A DNA stretch of 64,000 nt from Desnuesiella massiliensis (GTDB lineage: Bacteria; Bacillota; Clostridia; Clostridiales; Clostridiaceae). Within the stretch, counting starts at the first letter, position 1, and the number at the start of each line of letters is the position of its first letter. Both the position numbers and the translations under genes were made by a program. The stretch covers positions 1,398,470 through 1,462,469 of the forward strand of contig NZ_LN879457.1 of NCBI RefSeq assembly GCF_001403615.1, in the 5' to 3' direction. Positions 51,550-61,300 of this stretch are shown here, one piece after another. The notes beneath the pieces were generated by a model. The model did no database searches, had not been told where the DNA came from, and was given only the letters and a program-made list of their open reading frames with translations.

Positions 51550-53577
51550 TTGAGCATAGTGGAATTAGAGAAAAAATTACATGATATATTTCCAGGTAAG
51601 GTAGTTAGAAAAGATTTACTTCATCAAATTAAAGGAGGGGAGAATGTTCCCTCTTATGTTCTAGAATTTCTCCTTGGAAGATATTGCGCATCAGATGATG
51701 AGGAAGAGATTGCTATTGGTATTGATGCTGTTAAACAAACATTAAGAAACAATTATTTTCGTCATGATGAGGCTAATAAGGCACAGTCTTTAGTGGAGCA
51801 AAAAGGAAGACATAGATTCATAGATAGAATTGAGGTTCGTTTTTTAGCTAGTGAAGCAAAGTATTGGGCTTCAATGGATAACTTTAACTATTCTAGAATT
51901 CATATAGCTGACGAATGGTTTAAACGGTATGAGCGATTATTAGAAGGTGGGATATGGGCAATTATTGACTTAGAGTTTAAGCAACCTGAGGGTAAGAATG
52001 ATAGTCCGTTTTATGTTGCTGATATTAAACCAATTCAATTAGCTAGGTTTGATTTAGATGAGTTTATTGAAGGAAGAAAGAAATTTACTCGTAATGAATG
52101 GCTAGATATACTTTTGAGAACAGTAGGGCTAGAGCCAGAGTTTATGGAAGAGAGACTTAAACTAATTTTAATTACTAGGTTAATTCCTTTTGTTGAAAAA
52201 AATTATAACTTTATTGAATTAGGACCCCGTGGAACAGGAAAGTCTTATATATATAGTGAGATGTCCCCATACTGTATCCTAGTTTCTGGTGGAAAAGCTA
52301 GTACAGCCAATTTATTCTATAATAATGCTAGAAGACAGGTTGGGTTAGTTGGGAATTGGGATGTTGTAGCATTCGATGAAGTTGGAGGGATGAAGGTAAC
52401 TGACTCAGATGCCATTCAAATAATGAAGGATTATATGGCTAATGGAAGATTTAGTAGAGGTGTAACTCAAGTAATGGCTGATGCTTCTTTAGTATTTGTG
52501 GGAAATCTTAATCATCAAGTAGACGCATTAGTCCGTAGCAATATAAATGATTTATTTGAGCCGTTACCCAAAGAATTTGACATGGCAGTTATTGATAGAA
52601 TGCACTTTTACTTACCAGGTTGGGAGATACCAAAAAACTCGAAGGCCTTACTTACAAATAGATATGGTTTTGTAACAGATTATTTGGCAGAAGTATTTAA
52701 AAGTATAAGAAAAGTAAATAGATTCGATGAACTGGAAAGATATTTTACCCTAGGATCTCATGTTGAAGGAAGGGATGCTACGGCTATTAAGAAGACAGTA
52801 AGTGGATTATTAAAAATACTTCACCCGGATGGTGATTGCCCTAAAGAAACTTTAGTGGAGTATATTGAAATTGCTATGGAAGGTCGAAGACGAGTTAAAG
52901 AACAATTGAAAAAAAGAGGGGCTTTTGAATTTTACAAAACGAGTTTTTCTTATATTGATAAAGAAGATAATAAAGAGGTTACTGTAGGGATACCAGAACA
53001 AGGTGGTGTAGGGATGATATCACAAGATCCACTTCCGCCAGGGACAATATATGTAGCTTGTGTAGACAACCAAGGTAAATGTGGAATCTTCCGCATAGAA
53101 GTCTCTCTTTCTCCAGGGACTGGTAAGTTAAGATTGCCTGCTGGTTTAGATATGTCGACTAAAGACGCTGCCAATATAGCATATTCATACTTACTAAGCA
53201 TGAAAGACCGGTTAGATTTGGAAAACTATATTATGCAGAAAGATATCTATATGCAAGTAATTGATCTTATAGGTGGTCATGTAGAGTGCATATGTGGTTC
53301 AGGCTTTTTCATAGCTTTAATCTCGGCACTTCAGAACAGACGCATTAACGCTGGAACTGTAGTTATAGGAGAACTTACAGTTCAAGGTAATTTAAAGGGG
53401 CCGACATCTATTGTTGAGATATTGCAATTAAGCTTGGATAACGGTGCGTTAAGAGCATTAGTCCCAATAAGCAATAAAAATCAATTTGCTGGTCTGCCAG
53501 AAGAAGTAATTGAGAAAATTGATATTTCGTTTTATAGCGATATAAATAGAGCGGTGGCTAAAGCTTTAGAGCAATAA
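51550..53577 (+). CDS. brxL: BREX Lon-like AAA+ protein BrxL
   Basis: 675 residues from TTG 51550, preferred because GAGGTG at 51537 suits it; ATG 51523 lies inside pglZ. AAA+ Walker A ELGPRGTGKSYIYSEM, Walker B VVAFDEVGGMK, then a C-terminal Lon protease-like domain with GSGFFIALISAL (Ser) and GELTVQGNLKGP (Lys). BrxL replaces the helicases of other BREX types and makes this locus type 1-like. BrxL forms ring-shaped DNA-bound assemblies in characterised systems. Confidence 0.94.
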   Translation: MSIVELEKKLHDIFPGKVVRKDLLHQIKGGENVPSYVLEFLLGRYCASDDEEEIAIGIDAVKQTLRNNYFRHDEANKAQSLVEQKGRHRFIDRIEVRFLASEAKYWASMDNFNYSRIHIADEWFKRYERLLEGGIWAIIDLEFKQPEGKNDSPFYVADIKPIQLARFDLDEFIEGRKKFTRNEWLDILLRTVGLEPEFMEERLKLILITRLIPFVEKNYNFIELGPRGTGKSYIYSEMSPYCILVSGGKASTANLFYNNARRQVGLVGNWDVVAFDEVGGMKVTDSDAIQIMKDYMANGRFSRGVTQVMADASLVFVGNLNHQVDALVRSNINDLFEPLPKEFDMAVIDRMHFYLPGWEIPKNSKALLTNRYGFVTDYLAEVFKSIRKVNRFDELERYFTLGSHVEGRDATAIKKTVSGLLKILHPDGDCPKETLVEYIEIAMEGRRRVKEQLKKRGAFEFYKTSFSYIDKEDNKEVTVGIPEQGGVGMISQDPLPPGTIYVACVDNQGKCGIFRIEVSLSPGTGKLRLPAGLDMSTKDAANIAYSYLLSMKDRLDLENYIMQKDIYMQVIDLIGGHVECICGSGFFIALISALQNRRINAGTVVIGELTVQGNLKGPTSIVEILQLSLDNGALRALVPISNKNQFAGLPEEVIEKIDISFYSDINRAVAKALEQ

Positions 53578-53742
53578 AAAGTAAATAAGAAAAACTTGAG
53601 TTGTATAATGTCATAAAACTATCTTGATTATTTGAAAGAGATACATTTTATTTGATTTACATAGGATAAAATAAAAAGTAATACAAAGCATTTTAAATGC
53701 TGTATTAGATAACATTTAAATACTTGACAGAAACTTATTAAC

Positions 53743-53775
53743 AAAGGATGGAAAGTTATTTTCCATCCTTTGTTT
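53743..53775 (+). terminator. BREX operon terminator
   Basis: AAAGGATGGAAA and TTTCCATCCTTT pair perfectly around GTTAT. The T tract is cut short (GTTT) by the intron-like sequence that begins at 53776. Confidence 0.85.
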
Positions 53776-53890
53776 GTGCGTCCAGCATGAGCGGCAGCTT
53801 GGTAGTGAAAGTCCACTGTGGAGGTTGGCATCAACCACTAGCTTACGGCAAGGGTGTCCACCGCGAGATGGAACCTGAAGGAAGCCTGTT
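53776..53890 (+). mobile_element. Group II intron 5' end remnant (domain I only)
   Basis: It starts GTGCG, the group II intron 5' splice end, and continues with typical domain I sequence: GGTAGTGAAAGTCCACTG, CAAGGGTGTCCACCGCGAG, ATGGAACCTGAAGGAAGCC. Similarity stops at about 53890; no reverse transcriptase and no domain V follow. Its position right after a terminator stem is the favoured target of class C introns, but the class cannot be assigned from this fragment. Confidence 0.8.
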
Positions 53891-53912
53891 TTTGTTGCTA
53901 CTTAAATAAATT

Positions 53913-53960
53913 CACCTTAGCAGGTCATAATATTGATAGCCTGCTAAGGTGTTTATTTTT
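53913..53960 (+). terminator. Terminator downstream of the intron remnant
   Basis: CACCTTAGCAGG and CCTGCTAAGGTG pair perfectly over 12 bases, followed by TTTATTTTTATTT. Confidence 0.9.
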
Positions 53961-54110
53961 ATTTAACGTGGTTTAATATTTTTATAGTCATTTATGATAT
54001 AATTATATAAAGATTAAATTGAAAAGATGCTTAGATTTATTGCTCAATTAACTACTCTTTAGTTCATAAAAGGGAAATTAGTTCTTTGAGCATTAAGAAA
54101 GGAAGTTTAT

Positions 54111-54836
54111 ATGTTTAAAGATATAGATGATAGAAAAGCATTATTAGACAGTAAAAGTCCTTTACCAGAATATACCGTTAAAAGTATTAGAGAAAAATTA
54201 CTATTAGAGTGGACGTACAATTCTAATGCTATAGAAGGAAATACATTAACACTTTTAGAAACTAAGGTTGTTTTAGAGGGTATAACAATAGGTGGGAAAA
54301 CTCTAAGAGAACACTTAGAGGTGGTTAATCATAAAGAGGCTATACTTTATATTGAAGATATAGTTAGAAATGAAGAGCCTTTTACAGAATGGCAAATTAA
54401 AAATATTCATAGATTAGTATTAAAGGGAATCAATGATAACTATGCTGGTAATTATAGAGATCAACAGATTATAATATCAGGAGCGGAGCATATGCCACCA
54501 GAACCATTCTTGATAAAAGAACAAATGGTAAACTTTATTGAATGGTACAACACTGATGCTAAAGTTTTGCATCCTATAGAAAGAGCTGCAATGGTTCATA
54601 TAATATTTGTTGGTATATATCCTTTTATTGATGGAAATGGCAGGACGTCAAGATTATTATTAAATCTTGAACTTATGAAAAGTGGATATCCTCCAATAGT
54701 AATTAGAAATGATAATAAATTGAATTATTATAAGGCATTAGATAAAGCGCATATAACTGGAAAAAATCACGATTTTGTTAAAATAGTTAAAGAAGAAGTT
54801 AATAGAACTTTAGATTTGTATTTAAAGCTAATATAA
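54111..54836 (+). CDS. Fic-domain protein with Tyr in place of the catalytic His
   Basis: 241 residues, AAGGAAG before ATG. N-terminal inhibitory-type motif SNAIEGN (38-44), Fic core helices, and Fic motif YPFIDGNGRTSR (170-181) where the family has HPFxDGNGRxxR. The first residue, Tyr170 (TAT 54618-54620), replaces the catalytic His; the anion-binding GNGR loop is intact. Normal Fic proteins transfer AMP or another nucleotide to target proteins. This one may be inactive, altered, or a target-binding relic. It lies between BREX and Wadjet. Confidence 0.88.
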   Translation: MFKDIDDRKALLDSKSPLPEYTVKSIREKLLLEWTYNSNAIEGNTLTLLETKVVLEGITIGGKTLREHLEVVNHKEAILYIEDIVRNEEPFTEWQIKNIHRLVLKGINDNYAGNYRDQQIIISGAEHMPPEPFLIKEQMVNFIEWYNTDAKVLHPIERAAMVHIIFVGIYPFIDGNGRTSRLLLNLELMKSGYPPIVIRNDNKLNYYKALDKAHITGKNHDFVKIVKEEVNRTLDLYLKLI

Positions 54837-54853
54837 TGAGATTATTGATCATT

Positions 54854-54906
54854 AATGGATAGGTAGGGGCTGTTGCACTAAAAAATTAGTGCAGCAGCCT
54901 CTTTTG
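54854..54906 (+). repeat. 47-bp repeat containing a terminator hairpin, copy 1
   Basis: AATGGATAGGTAGGGGCTG, then a stem GGCTGTTGCACTAA with TTAGTGCAGCAGCC and a short T tract. The second copy is at 62784-62830 with one base change. Confidence 0.9.
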
Positions 54907-54918
54907 TCATACATATAT

Positions 54919-55030
54919 ATGTTGCAATAAAAATCTTACATTTCTTAGGTTCAAATTTGCACTGCTTAATAGGTCCGACCCTAGGAATTTTGAAGCTAAA
55001 GAAATGCACTTAGATTTTTGCAACCTATAT
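54919..55030 (+). repeat. MITE-like element
   Basis: Imperfect terminal inverted repeats: GTTGCAATAAAAATCTTACA at 54921 against GTTGCAAAAATCTAAGTGCA read from 55024 backwards. Flanks are TATA-rich on both sides, so a short target duplication is possible. The interior has no coding capacity. Confidence 0.5.
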
Positions 55031-55095
55031 ACCATAAAAATATGATAAAATACTTATTAAATAGACTAAAAAACTAAGCCTTTGAGGAGAGAAAA

Positions 55096-56115
55096 ATGAA
55101 GAATGTAATAGTAAACTATTTAAAATCTTATAAGAAGCAAAATATTACATTAAGTGAGCTTGAAAATCTATTTTCAGGGGATGTAAGCTATGAAAGCTTT
55201 GCAGCTACTGTTAAAGAATTAATTCAGGAGGGGATACTTACAGAAAAAAATCCTGAAAACAAAAATAGCAAAGAGATTCCTTTAGCTTTCAAATTTGGCA
55301 TCAATCGTTATGAACTTAAAAAAGATTTTATACAGAGCATTAAGGCTGCTAGCTTCAGTATGGTGGATAGTATAGACTTACAGGCTTATTTTAAATTAAG
55401 TGAAGAGATTTGGAATAAGGAATTACCTTATATTAAAAAAGTTAATGAATATATACTTTTAAATAAGTTACCTATGGATTATGCTACAGCTCAGGAGCGT
55501 TCCTTTCATATAGTTGGTGATGAGAAATGGATTGATGAAAAAGGTGGAAGAAAAATTTTAGAAAGAATAAATATATGGGATAAGCTTAAAATTGCAAGTA
55601 CAAATGATCCTTTGATGATGGCTGTAAATCCATCTCAGTTTTTAAAATCTGAATATTGGCACTTAATTGTTGAAAATAAGACAACCTTTCTAGCTCTAAT
55701 GGAGGTATTAAAAGATACAAAATTCACTTCTTTAATTTTTGGCTCAGGCTGGAAGATTGTATCTAATATAGTTATGTTAGAAAGTCAATTGGGGTTAAAA
55801 GGAGCACATAAACTATATTACTTTGGAGACTTAGATTATGAAGGTATATCAATATGGAATTCCTTGAATCAGAAGATAGGAGCAGAGCTTGCTATTGATT
55901 TTTATAGCGAACTTTTAAAGAAACCTGGTAGTGCCGGCAAAGAAACTCAGCAGAAAAATGAAAAAGCTTTAAATAATTTTATAAAAAATTTTAATTCTGA
56001 GGAGCAAGCAAGTATTCTAAAGCTTTTAGAAAAAGGGGATTACTTGCCACAAGAAGGATTAGGTAAGGAAGAACTTCAAAACATATGGAGGAGTGCAGTG
56101 TGGGGGCAAATATAA
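55096..56115 (+). CDS. jetD: Wadjet protein JetD (TOPRIM/DUF2220-like nuclease)
   Basis: 339 residues, TGAGGAG before ATG 55096. The C-terminal half has YYFGDLDYEGISIWNSL (near 240-256), the metal-binding GD-x-D region of DUF2220/TOPRIM-type JetD proteins. The N-terminal half is a helical winged-helix-like region. In characterised Wadjet systems JetD cuts circular DNA held by the SMC complex. Here it comes first in the operon and overlaps jetA by 16 bases. Confidence 0.85.
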   Translation: MKNVIVNYLKSYKKQNITLSELENLFSGDVSYESFAATVKELIQEGILTEKNPENKNSKEIPLAFKFGINRYELKKDFIQSIKAASFSMVDSIDLQAYFKLSEEIWNKELPYIKKVNEYILLNKLPMDYATAQERSFHIVGDEKWIDEKGGRKILERINIWDKLKIASTNDPLMMAVNPSQFLKSEYWHLIVENKTTFLALMEVLKDTKFTSLIFGSGWKIVSNIVMLESQLGLKGAHKLYYFGDLDYEGISIWNSLNQKIGAELAIDFYSELLKKPGSAGKETQQKNEKALNNFIKNFNSEEQASILKLLEKGDYLPQEGLGKEELQNIWRSAVWGQI

Positions 56116-57611
56116 ACAGTATAACTGAAAATTATCGTGAAAGAATTCAAAGACTTGCTTTGTTCGATACGTTGTATAAATTAGAAAATAAGAATACAAA
56201 GGACAACAGCAATAACCCTATAGATTTCTTTGGGTTAGGGTTATTAACTTTACTGTTTTTCTTTGAAAATATGCTAATAAGAAATAAGAAAACAGGGGTA
56301 AGGGAGCTTGCTCAATTTTTATTTGATATGAATAAGGGCGAGATTGATTTAGATTATGTTGGATTTGAAAAAGTGGCAAGGACAATAGTAGAAGCTTTTA
56401 GGCCACCTACAGGAAAAAGAAATGCAAAAACCTTTTATAATTGGGAAACAAGGCAGATGGAAAGTGTTCAATATTCTATATTAAAAACTGATAAGGCAGA
56501 TTTAATTACAAATACTCAATATTATATTCTTGATGAACAAGGCTTGGAGCTAATCTTTGCTACAAAGGAATATTTTAATGAGTTTCAGTTATCCATAAAT
56601 CAGCTAGTCTTAAGAAAACAACTTGAAAAGGGGGAGTTTTCTAGTGCTCTTAGACAAATAGATGAAATGAGATTGGATGTTCAAAATCTGCAAGATAGAA
56701 TGATAAGAATAAAGCACGAGGTCACTAGAAACATTGTTTCTAATGAAACCTATGAAAGATATAAAAATATTATTGAAGATGTAAATATGAGACTTCAACG
56801 TGAAAACGAGGAGTTTGATGAATTACAAGCTTTTGTTAAGGAAACAAAAGAAAAAATAGGAAATGAGCTGCTTGATGATAAAGATAGAAAAACCTATGAG
56901 CTAATAGTTGAAATAGATAGAGAACTTGATGAGGTACATTATGAACATAGACTACTTCTTAAAGATAGCATTGTTCTTAAAACTACAGCCCTTCAATCAG
57001 CTCAGGAGGCTTTATATTACATTGGTATAGATTCCTTTAATTTTAACCAGGAAATAACAAGCAGGCTTTTTGCATCGCCACTGCCACTAAATGCAGCTAG
57101 AAGATTAATAGAGCCATTTTTATATTTAGAAAGATTTAAAGCTTGGTCGCCAATCACAGTATTTTCAGAGCAAAGAATTGAAAGTGGAGATAAACAGGAG
57201 AATTCAAAGGACTTTTTAGGAATTTCTGAGGATGAAGAAATAAAATTGGAAATAAGCATTCAAGGTGAAAATTATAAGAAGATAGCCGAGCTACTTCTTA
57301 TAGCTATGAAGGAAAATAAAGAAATTACCCTAAAGGAGTTTGTAGGATTTATAAAAGAAAATGGACAGCAAAGGTATTTAGACCATAGAACTTTTTACGA
57401 TTTTTGGATTCTATTGCATCAGAAATCGCCCATTGCAATAGAAGAATATGAAAAGGATGAGGAGCTTTTGCTATCTAAAGCCTTACGATTATTCATAAAT
57501 AGAGGAAGTATAATTTGTGTAGAAGAAACAGAGGATATCTTAAAAGTTACGGATAGATTTACTATAAAAAACATGAGATTAAGATTGGAGGCAAAACAAA
57601 ATGGATTATGA
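56100..57611 (+). CDS. jetA: Wadjet protein JetA (kleisin-like, DUF5716-type)
   Basis: 503 residues from GTG 56100, chosen because GGAGGAG (56087-56093) sits seven bases before it; ATG 56085 would overlap this site. The NITENYRERIQRLALFDTLY start, long helical middle (coiled-coil 190-290) and winged-helix-like end suit a kleisin subunit bridging JetB and JetC. The family assignment DUF5716-type is from context and layout. Overlaps jetB by 11 bases. Confidence 0.82.
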   Translation: MGANINSITENYRERIQRLALFDTLYKLENKNTKDNSNNPIDFFGLGLLTLLFFFENMLIRNKKTGVRELAQFLFDMNKGEIDLDYVGFEKVARTIVEAFRPPTGKRNAKTFYNWETRQMESVQYSILKTDKADLITNTQYYILDEQGLELIFATKEYFNEFQLSINQLVLRKQLEKGEFSSALRQIDEMRLDVQNLQDRMIRIKHEVTRNIVSNETYERYKNIIEDVNMRLQRENEEFDELQAFVKETKEKIGNELLDDKDRKTYELIVEIDRELDEVHYEHRLLLKDSIVLKTTALQSAQEALYYIGIDSFNFNQEITSRLFASPLPLNAARRLIEPFLYLERFKAWSPITVFSEQRIESGDKQENSKDFLGISEDEEIKLEISIQGENYKKIAELLLIAMKENKEITLKEFVGFIKENGQQRYLDHRTFYDFWILLHQKSPIAIEEYEKDEELLLSKALRLFINRGSIICVEETEDILKVTDRFTIKNMRLRLEAKQNGL

Positions 57612-58335
57612 TAATGAACAGGTTATGCAGGCCTTTAAGCTATTTTCAATGCTTTCTGTAAAGGGCTATGGTGAAAAAGAGGAGCTTCGTTTGTATATGG
57701 CTGATGAAATAATTAGAGGTCTTGTAGACCAGTTTGCTAAGGAAGAGGACTGCACTATATTTGCATCAGGTGATTATATATATATGATTCCAGTTTCAAG
57801 AAACTCGGTGTATCATGTTTCAAATGAATCAATTAAGAATAAATATCTTCCTACAAAGGCTGTAAATCTTGATTTATATATGATGTATGTAGCTATTATA
57901 GTGCTGTTTGGAGAATTTTATGACAGCTATCAAACCATTGAGGCCACTAGAGATTTTTTACCTGTAAGTGAATGGTTAAGTAGCTTAAATCAAAGAATTA
58001 TAAGCCTTAAGGAGTATGGTATTGAAAAATTAAAAGAGCTAGATAAAGAGTTTGATTACAATTGGTCAGCTGTCATAGATAAGTGGGAAGACATGGATGA
58101 GATTAAGGAAAAGGTAAAAAGTCAGGATGCAAGAACAAACAGTAGAAAGAGTTTTATTAATATAGTTAAGCAATTTTTAATTGCTCAGGAACTTATTAAT
58201 GATATAGGAAATGAGGAGTTGGAGCTTACAGAAAAAGCAAAGACTATTATTCAAAGATATTATATGGAATATGATTATAATCGTGGAATATTAGATTTTA
58301 TGTACAATCTGGATCAGAAGAAAGGAGAGATATAA
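57601..58335 (+). CDS. jetB: Wadjet protein JetB (KITE-like)
   Basis: 244 residues. Winged-helix segments (ELRLYMADEIIRGLVDQFA; RKSFINIVKQFLIAQELIND) and a small acidic C-terminus suit the KITE-type subunit between kleisin and SMC. The ATG of jetC shares the final A of its stop codon (TAATG), so translation is coupled. Confidence 0.85.
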   Translation: MDYDNEQVMQAFKLFSMLSVKGYGEKEELRLYMADEIIRGLVDQFAKEEDCTIFASGDYIYMIPVSRNSVYHVSNESIKNKYLPTKAVNLDLYMMYVAIIVLFGEFYDSYQTIEATRDFLPVSEWLSSLNQRIISLKEYGIEKLKELDKEFDYNWSAVIDKWEDMDEIKEKVKSQDARTNSRKSFINIVKQFLIAQELINDIGNEELELTEKAKTIIQRYYMEYDYNRGILDFMYNLDQKKGEI

Positions 58336-61300
58336 TGCCAGCGATTTCAAAAATTCGTTTTACAAATATAGTGTATGAAAATGGTGATAAGAGATATAAT
58401 GACGATATTTTTCAATTTGATGGGCATAATGCTGCTATTCTTCTTGAAAATGGAGGTGGTAAGACTGTATTTGTGCAAACTGTAATACAAGCAGTACTGC
58501 CTCATGCTGAGGTTGCTGACCGTAAGATAAGAAATACTTTAATGTTAGAAAATGATGTAGCTCACGTAGCAGTTGAATGGATATTAAATGATAGGCCTAG
58601 AAGGTACGGATTAACTGCGGTAACCTTATTTATCAATAGAGGTTCCGTTGATTCCTTGAAGTATGTATATGAGTATGAAGAAAATGATGATAATTCTATT
58701 GAAAAGCTTCCTTTTGTATTGGAAGGATTATATGGTAATAGAAGACCTGCAACAAAAGAGGAGATAGGAGAATACTATTCTGAGATGTCTAAGAATAGAA
58801 TGAATGCACATAGCTTTTCTACAGCTAAAGAGTATCATGCCTACATTGAAGATAATTTTTTGATTTTTCCTTCCGAATGGAGAAATATTGCGTTAATAAA
58901 TGGTGCTGAAGGTGGAGTAGAAGCTTTCTTTGATCACTGTAAAACCACAGGCCAATTAGTAGATAGTCTTCTTATACCTGTAATAGAGGAAGCACTTGCT
59001 GGCAATGGAACAAAGGATTTTGTTGAAACCTTTGAAAAGCAGAGAGAACATTTCAAAAGACACAAGCACTTAAGGGAGCGAATAGAGGAAAGCAAAGCTG
59101 TAGAAGCACAGATAAATTCTTATGTAAAAGTATTTAAAAATTATGATGAAGTGAATTCTAAATACATTAGTGCTAAAGAAAATGCAAAAGCTATTTTTAG
59201 ATTTATAGAGCAAGAAGGCAGAAGTAATGAGGAAAAGCTTATTGAAGTAAAGGATAATATGAAAAAGCTCTCTGAAGAGATAGAGATTTTTGGACAAAAG
59301 AAAGCATCATATCAATTAGCCTGTTTAAAGGAAAATGTAACTCGGGAAGAGAAAGCCTTTCAAGAAGTAAGCCATAAGTATAATGAGCTGTTAGATTCCT
59401 ATAACACTAAGAAAAAGAGATCTGAAGAGCTTCAAGTAGCGAAATTTAGTAAGTCTATAAAAGAAGAACAAGAAAGCATAGTTTTACTAGAGGAGCAGAT
59501 AAGCAAGCTGGAGGAAGATGAAGACATAACTGATATTCAAGAAAAGCTTATGCAAAATAGTGAAGAGTTAAGAGGATACTATCTCGAAGAGGAGCAAAAA
59601 TTAGAAAAGGAAAAGACTATTGTAGAAGGTCAAATTGAAACTAATAAAAAGGAAATAAAAACTTGCGAAAGTGAATCAAGCAAGGCTAAGGACATTGTAG
59701 ACACTCATAAGATTAAAATAGCTGAGCTAGATAATAGTATACAGTATTTAGCGGAAGAGATGAAAAAAATAGAGAGAGAGATTTTAGATAATTTTGATCA
59801 GGAAAAAGTGGATGAGCAGTATGTAAAGTGGCAGGATAGAGTGGTTGAAATTGAAAAGAGTATTTTTAATTTTGCTCAAGAAATGAAAAAAATTGAAGAA
59901 GAAAAATATAATTTAAATGAAGAGCTTTCGGGGCTTAGAGTAAAGCTAAAGGAAGCCACTAAGGAAGAAACTGAGATAGGAGCATTTTTGATAAATATAG
60001 AAGATGAGCATCAGAGGCTGCTTAATGACATAAAAAGTTTAAGAGTTAGCTGGAGCAATATTGATTCACTATATTTAAGAAAAGAGTCTATTTTAAATGG
60101 ATTAATAGATAAGTTAGATAGATTGAGAGATGAAAAGGAAAGGCTGCTTTTAAAGGAACGTTTAGCTCACAGATTCTCTGATGATTATAAAGAAAATGAA
60201 TTCTATACAGCAGATCCAGCCCTTGAAGGATGGATAAGAAGCTGGAGAAATAGCTTTAATTATATTGAAGGTGGTACACAGTTTGTTCAAAGGATATATG
60301 AAAGCACAGGCAAAGCTATAAATGAAATATATGAAGCTTATCCTTACTGGGCTATAGCTGTAATTGTTTCTGATGCAGAAATAGATAAGTTTTATAGTAG
60401 GATATGTAAGCAAGTAGAAACACTATCTCACCCTGTTATTATAATCACTGAACAAGAAGCTAGAAGCAGGATAGCTGGAGAATTTACTTTACAAGAAAGA
60501 AGTGTATTCCCCTCAAGTTGGGAAAAAAATCTTTCACAGAAGCTATTTGAAAATTGGAAAAGTGAGTTTGAGGTTAAAGCTTTAGAAGCAACGGAAAATC
60601 GTATAAGAAAGGAAGAAGAATTCAATCTTTGGAGTGAAACCTTAAAAAGCATACAGCTTTTTTATAACAAATATTCTCATGATACATATTTGGAGCTTCA
60701 AAAAGAGCATAAGACTTTATTAGCAAAAATAAATACTTTAGAAAAAGATGTTACTGCAAAAGAAGAAAGAATAAAGCAAATAGATGAAGCTATGAAGAAA
60801 GGCCACGAGACAGCTTCTCACTTGCAAGATGAACGAACTGTTATAGAGCATAGGATTATAAAAGCCCAAGAATATAAGACTAAGAGAAATTCTAAGCAAA
60901 AGAATGAAGCTGATAAAGAAAATAAAGAGAAGGAGCTAAAATCAGCCCTTGAACAATGTACAACATGGGAAAGACGAAGAAAATATGCTTTAGATTTAGT
61001 TGAAGAAATTCAGAGTTCGTTAAATGAAATAAATTATAATTTACGTAGACTTCAAGGAGAAGAGCTTTATGAAGAAGTAAGAAATGCAACTGCTAAATAT
61101 TCATCTATGAGTAAAAAAGCCTTGGTTATACAGAGAAAAGATTTAAAGGATGCACTAGAAAAGAAGCAAAAGGGAAGAGAACTCCTAGAGGTAAAGCTTG
61201 AAAATGCTAAAGGTAAAGAAGAGGAGTTAAAGGAAAGCTTAAAGAGACTTAGAAAAACTTCAGAATTTACATTAGGTGAAGATGTTGAATTTCCTCTATA

